Of a DNA stretch of 64,000 nucleotides, positions 44,048 to 55,165 are shown one piece after another. This stretch comes from Anthonomus grandis grandis (taxonomy: Eukaryota; Arthropoda; Insecta; Coleoptera; Curculionidae): assembly GCF_022605725.1 (NCBI RefSeq), contig NC_065548.1, positions 47,113,131 to 47,177,130 on the forward strand. The letters are read 5' to 3'. The position numbers and the translations under genes are program-made. The notes under the pieces are model-generated. The model was not told the origin of the DNA. It did not search any database and saw only the letters and a program-made list of their open reading frames with translations. The stretch's first letter is position 1, and every line of letters starts with the position of its first letter.

Positions 44048-46312
44048 CCTAATTTCGATGTCTTGGATGAAGTTATTTATCTTCAGCCCAAACTCAATAA
44101 AACCACAAATTACCTAAAAAGTCAGATACGTTAGAAACTCTTGCTTGAATTAATTAAAATCCTACATACTCCTCTGAGTATCATGCTGTTTGTTTCAATG
44201 CGTGAATTTAGTATATTGACCGTACCCCAATTTGTATGGTGTTCGAATTGAAATCATCTACACTATAAAAAGTCTTCATTTTGAATCCTTCACAAGAATT
44301 GCTGAGAATACTCTTCTGAATATTATGAATGACGTTCTTTTATGAAATCACATCCACTAGTTTTTTATATGCTGACCTTCAAAGGGACTAATCACTGGAA
44401 GATCAAACGTTGTCCTAAGATATCACTACTTTAGGAGTCAGATATTTTTAGAACTATTACACTTGTCTCACTTTAAAGCTCACAGAGAGCATAAAGATAC
44501 TTCTTTTATCGCAATACTTACATACTAGTTTTTAAAAGTTTTAACTTTTATAGTAGTGCTCGGTTACCTTGAAGAATCGGAACTTTTAACTTAATAAATC
44601 ACTTTAAATCCTACACAACAATTGCTGACAACTGACTTGATATTTTTTATTAAAACGTTAAAATTGTTGTCCATATTAGATAAAAAGTTGATGATGGTCT
44701 CAGAAAATAGAAACTTCGAATTTTAAAAACATCAGCACGTTATGTATGGGTCTTAAAATTATATTGGATTTTCTCTATCTATAAGAATATAATTAAAGAA
44801 ATAATAAAAAAGCACATTTCCGGATATGTTCTGTAGTATTGGAAATTTAACAATAGCATTTTATTTGACATCCAATTACCCGACTTTGTCAAGTCGAACC
44901 AAACAATTCAAATACTAAGTCTTAAAATGAAATATTTGCTACTATTATGGTTTCAAAGTGTTCATATATTTTTTCTTTAAAAATTCAATATCCAGTCATA
45001 TGGTTACAAGTGCGTTTTTTACGGTAACAGCATTTTGATAGATTAACCCTCATAGTTTTAAGTGTTTTGATAGTTTTAAATGTTAATATTTTTTCGATGT
45101 TCATTGGGATATTGGGTTTAAGTAGTTATTATCATTATCGTTATTATTCATGATAATTAACTTATATTTTTTTAAAAGTTCATTATGCTTTTTAAGCTTA
45201 TGGGGTGGTTCATATATATTAAAATGACAAAAAACCACTTCCTATTTTATAAATTTATAATTCATTACTGATTATTGACATCAAAAATTATTTTCTAATT
45301 CACGGTCACGTTAGATTTATGAACCACCTTGTGTTTTCAACTTGCTTTTGGTTTATTGCCTATTGTTGTGCATTTTTTTGGCACACTGATTATCGTTCCA
45401 AAAATGGGAAAATGCAAAAAATCTACTCCATATCCGCCAGCTGACCATCCGGTATCAAAGGAAAATAATTTACTACTTACTCTGTTGTCCACTTTTGAAC
45501 TTAAAATCCGATAATTAAATTGATGGTATATTTGGAGTTGATTTATTGTAGAGTGCTATATGCCAAAAGGACTTCATTACATCAACGCAATTTTTGAAAA
45601 CTAAAGTTAGGATACGGAAATATTCCATTTATCTATTTTAACCGAACAACATTGTAAACTATATTTGCGTTGATATTAAGTCATATTGATATCAAGTTTA
45701 TTTTTATAATTGTAGCTCCTCTTCGCTAGGACTGCTTCCCTTATGTTAATATGCACATTAAATAAATTGCAATAATCACTCACTGCTTTAATTTCACCTG
45801 CACAACCTTCTTCCCGCTTATTGTATATTTTTTTATAATTTAACCCATGACCACCCAATTTAAGTTGCTTGTAAATAAATATTAACTTTTCACCGCTTAA
45901 AGGTCTTCGGCTTAATAAATATTTTTGGGCTTTCTTTGTCTTAATGTTTTTGCAAAAAAATTTTCATGACGGTTAGTAAGTAGCACCAAAAATATAAAGT
46001 GTAAACCATGGTTGCACAGACTTATTAAGACTAGGGGCCACTCGAGCAAATCATGAACCGATGGCCGCCAGAAGTACAGGTAAACAAAGACAATAAAGAA
46101 TTGATAATAATTTATTAAAACTGAAAAGTGGTGCTTACAATCTTTTCATTTGCGAGACGGTTTCGATTTTTTGTTTTATTATTAATTAGTATTGAAAAAG
46201 TTTGTTCACATTATACAGATCGTGTTTTCGTTCGTTACTTATAGGAAACCCCATAGAAGCGAAATTTTGCAACGTCGCGCGTGTACGAGTGCTTGCGACA
46301 GAGCACCGCCCC
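44048..46312. other. AT-rich intergenic DNA
   Basis: No gene recognised; short frames such as 45329-45514 lack any domain. The end (46245-46312) turns GC-rich (GCAACGTCGCGCGTGT), which may be part of the Transib target. Confidence 0.4.
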
Positions 46313-46317
46313 GGTCG

Positions 46318-48787
46318 CACAGTGCTTCGACCAATGGACAAAAATCGAAAAAGTGACTTGTTTTTCAGAAGTATTTAAATACCTTATCTTAAAGACCACA
46401 AACTAATAGCCACTATTCCACAAAAATGTTATCGCAAATAGCATTTTTTGTTAATAAATATTAGCGCCAAAAATAATAAAATCTCGTGCGTTGACCAGTA
46501 CCTTTTTGTTATTAAAACTTGAGTATACTTTGTTGGTGTTTCAGGACAAGCGGTTAAAAGTTGAAATCTTTTTTAAACATGGACAGTGTACAACAAGGTA
46601 TGTACTTTAATATCATGTATTAAAAAATTTAAAAGTCGTTTATCATTTAACCATAATAAATGTAAAAGTAGTTTGCAATTATTTTATATTTCTCTTTAAA
46701 TTTGAAACTTTGAAAAGGCATATAAAAAAAGCCTCTTAAAACCATTTGTAGTTTTTTACATTTTATTGTTAATACATTTATATATTATCATTTCGTATAT
46801 AGTTTATCTGCGTCAGTCTGCGACGAAGCTTTAAATTTTTTTTTCAGAGGATGTCAAATCAATAAAGAAAGCGGATCTTTTTGAGTCATGGCTAGAACAT
46901 CGGAATTAAAATCCAAAACTATTTATTCATGAAAAAATCCATTCCCTTTTAAATTTGAGCAATCCGTTGCCTCAAGTTGAAACTCACTTTACCAAGCAAA
47001 GCAGAAATAAAATGAATGACCTTAATAATTTTATTTTAAAATTTCAAAACGGAACTACTTGTATAGTATCATTTAAAATGTTGTTCACTATGATGGATGG
47101 TAGTGTAGCAAATATTCTCTCTGACACAAACGCAATATCCAGATGCATCATCTGTGGATCAAGTCCGAAAGAAATGAGTTTGCCAAATACCAACCGTTCT
47201 TCAAAAGTAGAAAACTACAGCTTTGGTTTGTCCACATTACACTGCTGGATAAGATTTTTTGAGTGCTTACTTTACATTAGTTATCGATTGCAAATAAGAT
47301 CTTGGCAAGTTAAAGGAGCAGAAAAAAAGAAAATAGTGGAAAACAACAAAAAGAAAATACAGTCAGATTTTAAATAAAAAATGGGCCTGATTGTGGACAA
47401 ACCAAAGCAAGGATACGGGTCAAGCAACGATGGCACTACAGCTCGCTTTTTTTACAATCCAGACTTAAGCTCTGAAATAACAGGAATAGACAAGCGTCTT
47501 ATAATAAGTTTTTCGACTATTCTTGGAACTCTTTCTAGTGGCTGTCACATTCAGGTACTAGAGTTTAAGAAACTTTTAGATGAGACTAAATAATTATATT
47601 CAGATTTATATAATTGGTATTACATGCCAAGTAGGCATAAGGTTCTGGTACACGGATCTGAAATACTTGATTCATTTCCTTTACTTATAGTACAACTTTC
47701 CGAGGATGCTTTAGAAGCGAGACATAAAGAGGCAAGAAAATATCGATTATTTCACACCCGCAAGTATTCTAGGACAAAATGTAATATGGATTTATTAAAA
47801 AGACTACTTTTAACATCAGAGCCCATTATCTCATCGCAAAGGACAGTCACTTCAAAGAAAAATGAGAATCGAAACCGGGAATTATACGAGAGGAAAGGAC
47901 ATTAATTGATGATATAGACATAAATTAAGAAGATTCTGTCAGCAGTGATTTTAGCGATAATTCTGATTCAGAATAATTTTCCTTAAACCTATACATAATA
48001 TGTGTACATATTTTCCATATCTTTTTTAAGTTAAGATTTTTTTGTTATAGTTTTCAGTTTTAGTTAAAATACAAACAAAATTTTTCAAAAAAATAGTTTT
48101 GATTAGATTAATTTTCACATAAAACTTAAAAGCATTTTCATGCTTAGTTTTAGTACTGTTTATTTTTTGCTAAATTTAGGAGTTATTTTTTCCCACTTTT
48201 TACATTTATTATTTGTATCTATAATATTTTTTGCCGTATTTCCTTTGAAAATTGAATTGAAAATGAAAATTCCTTTTTGAAAAATTTGTAGTTGTGTGTA
48301 TATACCTTTTTATTAATGTGTTAAATACATTATATGTATAGTGATTACATATAATGTATTTATATAGTTTTATATATTATACAGTTTTTTTTTGATTAAA
48401 TTTCTCTCGTAAGAAATACCAGCATACTAAAGGTTACGAAAAAGAAATCAACTTTTACACTTATGGAAGTTATAGATATCGTAAATTTGTTGTGTAATTG
48501 TATTGTTGTTATTAAAAGTTAAGTAAATAATTTAATTTTCATAGGGTAAATCGGCAAGTTACTGTTATTTTTTTTTATAAGAAAACTAAAAAGCAACATT
48601 TTTATTTGTCCAGCTCTTAATGTATTGGTCGCATATTTCCCTGTAACATTAGATATTAAATTCTCTAAATTCTTCAATGAAAGGGCCTTTTATTTGTGCA
48701 AAGTTGCATAAGTTTCGTAGCATTACGCTTAGCCTAATAGAAGTAACTGATTTGTGTCCCAAGGTCCTATATACTCGAAGCACTGTG
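46318..48787 (+). mobile_element. Transib DNA transposon with RSS-like 12/23-type ends
   Basis: Both tips read CACAGTGCTTCGA inward (46318-46330 and, inverted, 48775-48787). At the left, CACAGTG is followed after 13 bases by ACAAAAATC; at the right, after 23 bases, by ACACAAATC. This copies the heptamer-spacer-nonamer layout of V(D)J recombination signals (CACAGTG and ACAAAAACC), as established for Transib termini. Flanks GGTCG and GGCCG fit the 5-bp GC-rich target duplication with one change. 2470 bases with one + strand gene. Confidence 0.88.
46569..47976 (+). pseudogene. Transib transposase (RAG1-core relative), nonsense codons, shortened
   Basis: Starts MDSVQQ at 46579-46597 before a GTATGT donor; the next exon (after TTTTTCAG near 46847) reads EDVKSIKKADLFESWLEHRN. 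Further blocks: LFTMMDGSVANILSDTN (first acidic site), CIICGSSPKEM, FGLSTLHCWIRFFECLLYIS, MGLIVDKPKQGYGSSNDGTT, YNWYYMPSRHKVLVHGSEIL, QLSEDALEARHKEARKYRLF (Glu region), and an acidic tail to 47976. TAA codons at 46908 and at about 47376 and 47592, and a shift near 47900, break it; a large N-terminal part is missing. The motif order parallels RAG1 (ALHCDIGN, WASEGNESGNKLFRRF), which is inference from memory. Confidence 0.8.
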
Positions 48788-49055
48788 GGCCGGCCCGAGG
48801 ACGAGATTAGTAAACATCTGACTTTCGTGGGAGCTGCGTCGTTTGGCGACAAAATTTACCAAAATATTACTCGAAAATCCAGACATTTTTAAAATATTTA
48901 TTCTAATGCGGGTTTTACAGACATGACAATGTGTAAAACCCGCATAGAATTGTAATCTTAAAATGTTTAATATGCTGTGTTTTGCATAATGAAAATCTAA
49001 TCAGCACTCTGATAAAAATATAATAAAAAATCAGAAATAAAACTCTAATAAATAA
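48788..49055. other. Flank of the Transib, with a perfect hairpin
   Basis: ATGCGGGTTTTACA (48906-48919) and its exact inverse (48932-48945) enclose a 12-base loop. No gene. AT-rich to the next mariner. Confidence 0.6.
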
Positions 49056-49059
49056 ACTT

Positions 49060-50063
49060 AACAACATATCATTTTTTAAATAAAAGGCTCAAATAAACCG
49101 CCTTCTTTCTCTAAACAAAATCTTAACCTATCGTAAAAGCTATTTCGCACCTCCAAAAGAGTTTCAGGTAAAATGGAATTGGCACCTTCGACAATTTTAT
49201 TTCGCAGCTCTTCTAAATTTGTTGGCCTACTAAATTAATGCTTGTAAATGGTCTGCTTAAGGTAACCCCACAGATAAAAGTCATTTGGAGGCAAATCTGG
49301 AGATCTAGGTGGCAATTTAATATCGCCAGTCCCACCAATAAGGCGGTTAGGAAAAGTATTTGTTAAAAATTCTTTTACCCTAGTCGCGTTATGAGCAGGA
49401 CAGCCATCTTGCTGAAAATAAACCGATCCCAGGTCTACATTAGGTAGGATTTGAATGGGAGGAAGAACTTGATTTTGCAGCAACGCAAGGTACTTTTGGG
49501 CGTTTAAAGTGCCATCAATAAAAAATGGCCCTATATCATTGTCGCCCAAAATACCTGCCCAAACATTCAATTTCTGAGGAAACTGAAAACTTCTGTGCTC
49601 GTTTTCCTGAGACCAATACCGAACAATGGAAGGATTGTGTTTGCCTGGTCTTCGGGAAATATTTCCTGAGTTTTTGAATAATTGAAACATTTGTACCCAT
49701 ATTTTTTCCAGATACGGGCAACAGTTTTATTGCTCATTCCCAGTTCCTCTCCAACACTTCTAGTGGACCGTGTCGAATCAAGTTCTAGGGTAGTGCAAAC
49801 CATTTCTTCCCGCCGTTCTATATCCTGGACCACTTCAACAGGTGGTTCTTGACGTTTTGTGTGGCATTTTTTACAATCTTGAAGACAAAAAGATGTCTCA
49901 AAATTTGTAACCACATTTAAAACCGTTTTTGTACAAGAAATCGGTCTATTCTCGAATGTCACTGAAAACAAATCTCTACATTGTACCTTGCCGAAAATGG
50001 CCGAATTGCCTCCATAAAACCATTTAATTAGTTGACCTCTTTCGGAAGGGGTATAAACAGCCA
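49060..50063 (-). pseudogene. Mariner-type (DD41D) transposase, first catalytic block deleted
   Basis: Starts at 50063 (MAVYTPSERGQLIKWFYGGN, DUF4817-like helix-turn-helix), then VGEELGMSNKTVARIWKKYG (second HTH). A frameshift and deletion follow, which remove the usual ILFSDE block with Asp 1. It continues IVRYWSQENEH, FPQKLNVWAGILGDNDIGPF, YFQQDGCPAHNATRVKE (Asp 2), PPRSPDLPPNDFYLWGYLK (Asp 3, 41 residues on), a stop near 49237, and then LEELRNKIVEG and a C-terminus near 49090. Clearly a different family from the copies at 8168, 36604 and 63195. Confidence 0.85.
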
Positions 50064-50149
50064 TAGTGAAAAAAACTCGAAAATAACGCTCAAAAATTAT
50101 TAATGCAACGTGCAGTAACACAACAAAGTGAGGTCTGCTGACTCCCGGT

Positions 50150-50909
50150 CAGTGTTGCCACCCTCGACCCTAACGAATTCGGTAAAAGGCTTCGTAAAAA
50201 ATCGGTAGATTTCGGTAGATTTTATAAATGCAATTGAAAACGTATTATATTATAATAGGCAGTGTTGTCGTTTCTCTACTTGGCAAAATCTCAGAAGTTC
50301 ACATAAAAAAAAACATGGGTTTTTAAGTTTTTTTAAACAAACCCCATGTTTTAATTTATAATTTATTATGGTTAGGTTTAAGTTGTTTCTAATGTTAAGT
50401 CATCCTTAAATAGGTAGGGTGCAAGTGGCCATATTAATATTATTTAAATAAAGAATTAAGCTGGGTATATTAAAAAAGCAACTTTTTATTAGCTGGTTTA
50501 TTAGACTGTATAAATTAAAGTTACATTTATTTTTTAATTCATTAAATGAGTCAGGAAAGAACACATAGATACCATAAGTGAAATAATCTTATACAAAATT
50601 GATATAAAAAAATTAGCTTTTAATTTAATCCTCGCAGGAGTTTTTTCCTTTTAAATTGAAATCTGTTATTTTTGAAATAAGGTTATTTTTAATAGGAAAA
50701 GTATGGCATAAATCTTTGTCAATAAATTGTTTGGTATATAGTAGACCAGAAATCGTTTTTGTTTCAAGGCGATTTCCTGCTTCTCTTACTTTAAACATTG
50801 TCTCTGTTAAAGTAAAAAATCGGTAGAAAACTATGGTAATTCGGTATATCGTAAAGTAAGAGGCTAAATCGGTAGATCTACCGAAAAATCGGTAGAGGTG
50901 CCAACACTG
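50150..50909. mobile_element. Non-autonomous hAT-type element with exact 8-bp duplication
   Basis: Ends CAGTGTTGCCACC and, inverted, CAGTGTTGGCACC, flanked by CTCCCGGT at 50142-50149 and 50910-50917. The GGTAGATYTACCGA-like subterminal motif (TCGGTAGA) occurs several times near both ends (50200-50222 and 50815-50895). No transposase. It sits between a mariner and a hAT relic. Confidence 0.95.
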
Positions 50910-50918
50910 CTCCCGGTT

Positions 50919-52568
50919 CAAAAAATAAAAACGAAAAATTCCGCCGCCTGCAAGCCGCAACCAAGCGGTGTTGCCATTATTTTGGGTAATACGTAGCTCA
51001 CGATAACACGATCTGTATAGGTAGAACCAAATAAGCTGGCACATGTCAGAGCGTTTATGCGCAACACTTTGTAAATATTTTTATCAATGCAGCGGTAAAA
51101 GTTCAGCAATTCTCCTTCGTTGAATTTGTTGCGTAAATCTTGGTAGTTTTGAACGTCGATAATTTCTAACTGCATTGACTCTGGCGCATATTCAACTGAA
51201 ATTGTGAAAGGATTGCTAAATATGTCCAACAGAGGTTTCACTTTTTTAAACTCCGAAAATCTGTTTTAAAAAGATTGAATCAAAATATCTAGCTTTTCTA
51301 ACTAAAATTAATCGCAGTTTTGTTGAATTTTTCAGCGATTTTCTTATAATTTGGAAAATGATTGTAATTTCCAGAATTCAATTGCGATCTGAAAAGTGTC
51401 AGCTTGCATTGAATGAATGATACATGAGCGTAGAGCTGGGATATCATTTGATTTTTGCCTTGAAGCCGTGTGTTCAAGACATTCAAATAATTTGTAATGT
51501 CAACTAAAAAAGCCAAATCACACAACCAATCGGGATTTTTAAGTTCCGGAACATCCCTTTGCTTTTCCGCCAGAAATATTCCAACTTATTCTATTAAATT
51601 TAGAAATCGTTCCAATGTCAATCCACGACTTAGCCACCTTACTTCTGTGTAATACAGTGAATCTCCGTATTCGCTTTCGATGTCATCAAGGAATTGTTTG
51701 AATTGTCTGTGATTAAGTCCTTGTGATTTTATGAAATTTACAGTCGAAACTGCCACTTTCATGACATTTTGAAATTCAATTTTTTTAGAACAGAGTTAGT
51801 TCTTGGCTTCAGTGAAACTGTATGACACCTTCTGCGTTTATGTTTTTTTCTTGCAGATTCTTTTTCAGCAAAGTAACTAGCCCGGAATTGAGCACCGTCA
51901 GTCACAACTCCCGATAATTTTAATAAGTCCCAATCAGTTTTTGAACAGTCATCCAAAAGTACATCGAGTATATCAACTCCTTTGGTTTGACCTTTCAATT
52001 AACACAAGACTTTAAAATCTTGAGTAACACCTCGTATGAATATGAGAAGTTGAGCTGTGGAACTAATATCAGTGGATTCGTCGAGTGCTAATGAAAAAAA
52101 TTCAATGATCTTAGTTTTTTCATTTAATTGTTCCGCAATATTACCTGAAATTTAAAGACACAATTCGTCTTTGGATAGTCATACGATTCAGTCGAATTTT
52201 CTCAAACTTTTTTGCTGCTTCTGTACATCCTTTTACAAAATCGCTTTGCTATCAGTCGAGAAATTTCATAACTAACTTCTGTAGTTGTTTCTGAATCTTG
52301 AATGGATTTTGTAAACATAGCTTGCTGCCCAATAAGCTCCCGTTTTAAAGACAACCTTTTTTGCTTTCTTAATTTGCCTGTAAACTTGGTAAAAGAAGAA
52401 TGAAGCGTTTTATAGTGCCTTTTTACATTATATTCCTTTGCAATCGCAACAGAATTCTTGCAAATTAAACAAGCGACTTAAAAAGGTATTTCTTAGTCCA
52501 AATTTCCTGAAACTGCCGATTTGCATCTTTAACCTTACGTTTTTTTAGTAGGTCCTGGCTTCTCCATG
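50919..52568 (-). pseudogene. hAT transposase relic (GTF2IRD2/FAM200-like), decayed
   Basis: From the N-terminus (52568): MEKPGPTKKT, a BED-type finger remnant CLICKNSVAIAKEYNVKRHY, RKQKRLSLKRELIGQQAMF, SLALDESTDISSTAQL-like sequence near 52100, VDILDVLLDDCSKTDWDLLK with LSGVVTDGAQ (catalytic Asp region), CDLAFLVDITNYLNVLNTRL, LYAHVSFIQCKLTLFRSQL, and the C-terminal block MKPLLDIFSNPFTISVEYAP to GLQAAEFF at 50919. Many stops and shifts. The block order matches the Charlie-type hAT proteins from which vertebrate GTF2IRD2 derives. Confidence 0.8.
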
Positions 52569-53168
52569 TTGCGTTCTAATTTTGGGGAGATTACCACAGC
52601 ACTTAAAAATAATTACAAGTATCTACTTAAATTACCCATCCTTTTTTAATTTAGCATAAATAATTGATTAGATAGTATTCCTCAGAAATGTTAATATTTT
52701 AATACAGATTTTATATCTAAAATAATGACGTAGGTATTACAGTTAGAGAAATTCTGAAAAAAAAAATTATTTGTTTTATTTTAATATTCGGTTAACATTA
52801 AAGCTAAATTTGATTAAAATCTATTAAATAGGTAGAGAAACACTTATTCATAACACAGTTTTACTTACGATTTCACAATTCAATTATACACGGCACTTGA
52901 CGGATTAACACTGCAACAGGAAATCTACGTTGATTGTGGATCAAAATATATGACACTGGCTAGTCGAGTTAAAATCTACACTAGAACTATTGCCTCCCCA
53001 AAATACTATTAAACTGCACTTATTCTCAATCACTTATTACTTCGCTTTGTATTTTCGCGCTTATTTCTTTCTGTCTTTCTGACATCAACTTCTCTCAAAT
53101 TAAAACCGAACTGCCGGTCGCTGCGGTTAGCGTGGCTTTTATACCGCGCATACGACTCTGGGAGCTTC
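52569..53168. other. 5' flank of the hAT relic
   Basis: AT-rich, then a GC-richer patch at 53100-53168. It may contain the 5' UTR and TIR of the hAT above. No gene. Confidence 0.35.
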
Positions 53169-53176
53169 GTGTATAT

Positions 53177-54038
53177 CACAGATGTAAATAGTAGGGGTGG
53201 TAAGATCAGTTCCTTTTTGGGATCAGGTGCACCTGCTCCAGTTCCGGCTGTGAACCTAGCTCCGTTAATCAGGTGCAGGTGCACCGGGCTGAACCAAGAT
53301 TCGAACTATGGTTTTTATTTTTATGGCCCTCTCCTATTTACTGTTCCCACCTTTTAGTCTTATAGTTATCATGTATGAATTTATGAAAGCAAATAGCAAA
53401 TAGTTCAAATCAAATACCCCTTTTAAGAATTTAATAACTTATATATTTCTGCTTGGCTTTGGAATTGATATCCCGAGAGGATTAAACCATTGAAATTGTA
53501 TGTTTGGCTGTTTCGCTGTTCTGTTCGACAATCTGCGGTTAGTTGGCGGCAACTGCACTGTAATCTTTTATTTTAATTAATCAGTAATTTTTTATCTATT
53601 TTGTTACTACAACTGTTCTAGAGTAGATAGTAGATATTATTCTATTTTTCGTAATTTAACTCCTTTCATAATTCACAAAAACTAAAGTATTTAAATTTAA
53701 TTTTCACAAATTGTCAAGTCCAAACCGCCATCATTATAAAATTCTCTAACGTAATATCTGTCCGAGTCCGACTAAATCCTAGCTTTAGCTCCTGTTGAGA
53801 GTTGGGATCTGGCCGGTAGGTGCACGCCGGATTCGTTTCGAACCGGTTCAAGATCTGACGTTACACTAACAAATCCGTAGTGCACCTACACCTGGGTATT
53901 ATAGGTTTTGGGATCAGGTGCACCGCTCCGAAATGGCGAACTAGGTCCAAAAGAGCAGGTGCAGGTCTTTTATACCATCACTAGTAAATAGCTCCGCACA
54001 TCCGTAAATAACTCCGTGCGGAGCTATTTACATCTGTG
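53177..54038. mobile_element. Non-autonomous hAT-type element with CAGGTGCA-rich subterminal repeats
   Basis: Termini CACAGATGTAAATAG (left) and CTATTTACATCTGTG (right) are exact inverse copies of 15 bases. The flanks GTGTATAT (53169-53176) and GTGTATCT (54039-54046) are an 8-bp duplication with one change. CAGGTGCA or its inverse recurs at least six times (53220-53290 and 53820-53965), probably as transposase binding sites. No ORF. Confidence 0.9.
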
Positions 54039-54046
54039 GTGTATCT

Positions 54047-54415
54047 ACCTACGCGAGCAATCGGGAATTCGGGACTATTGCTATCTCGCTTGCTCACATC
54101 GCGCTAGAAAATTCTTGATTTCTCTACTATTTTGAACTTTATATAAAGGCGGCAAGCAATGTTACTTGACTTATCATTTTTGGGCGCTAGATTCAAATAG
54201 CGCGCGCGCGATATTCAAATTACTTTTCGAACAAATTTTTTTTTGGTTTTATCTGGGATAGAATTCAATATTTTTCGAATGTACAACCAATATTCGACCG
54301 GCGCGGCGGGCCGCGGTCTGTGCATCAATGGTGTAAACTGAGCAAACTCTATTACCATGCACAATGATTTGTAAAGTTATATCAAACGTGAAAGTGCCGT
54401 TATATTTTAGAGCAA
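54047..54415. other. Unassigned, with a short (CG)n run
   Basis: AGCGCGCGCGCGATA at about 54197-54213 and a GC-rich patch GGCGCGGCGGGCCGCGG at about 54300. No gene. Confidence 0.35.
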
Positions 54416-54419
54416 CCTC

Positions 54420-54760
54420 ATCATCATTCAGCCCTTTATGACCATTGTTAAACTTAGATCTCCCCAGTCATTTTCCATTCCAATCGATTTTGTGCTGTTT
54501 GTATCCAGTTGCTGCGGATTCTTTTCAAATCGCGTTGGCGGTCTTTCTCTACTTTGCTTGTCCGTTCTAGATCTCCACTCAAAAAGCCTTTTTTCTGGCC
54601 TTAAAGTTTAGTTCCACTTAAGCATCACAATAGTTCCAACGATATAGCTGCCATCAGTTCTACTGCGCAAATCCTCGTGTCTTATGTGGTTCCCCAAGGT
54701 CACATCAAGCATGGATCTCTCCATCTTCCTCTATGTCACTCGAAGCTTGGAACATTGAAA
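54420..54760 (-). pseudogene. RTE-like LINE, 3' end of reverse transcriptase ORF
   Basis: The minus strand reads VEKDRQRDLKRIRSNWIQTA and QNRLEWKMTGEI, the C-terminal block (RWxDDIxKIxGxNWMQxAQDRxxW) of RTE-type ORF2 proteins. Only the last 100 codons or so are recognisable and the frame is broken. Probably the same kind of element as the relic at 34040. Confidence 0.65.
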
Positions 54761-55163
54761 GGCCACAATTAGTAAAAATCAACAATTTTGTTTGATTCCG
54801 GAAATTACGCGTCAGGATTTCGGTGGGCGATGCAACAAACCTATATACAATTTTTTCGAAAATTCAAAATTAAGATACAGGGTGTTAAAAAAAATTGTTT
54901 TTTCTTATTTTTTTTTAATGTACTGATTTTCGCCACTGATTTACCTTCGTTTCTTTGTATTCACCCTATTAATTTAACGCTAGTCGTCAATAACAAAAGG
55001 CTTAAGCTGTCATTCACCCTAGGAAATTGACTTAGAACTTTTGTGTTTTAATCTTTTTATAAATTTCGATGCCAATTAGAGCATCGAAATATCTTTTAAG
55101 AAGGTTTTCTGAGTCATCGCAGAATTAGAAGTTTCCGAAAAAAACGACTTTAAACATTAACCG
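54761..55163. other. AT-rich, contains an orphan transposon end
   Basis: ATACAGGGTGTTAAAAA at about 54876 looks like one end of the repeat seen at 23341. The + frame 54788-55030 runs through it and is not a gene. Confidence 0.35.
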
Positions 55164-55165
55164 TA

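Noticed and set aside
48649..48892. Two overlapping ORFs across the Transib right end
   Set aside because: They cross the element boundary at 48787, so they are not a natural gene of either side.
53298..53306. GTTCGAATC (minus strand), a tRNA B-box-like motif
   Set aside because: There is no A box at the right distance and no cloverleaf. It lies inside a hAT-type element with exact ends.
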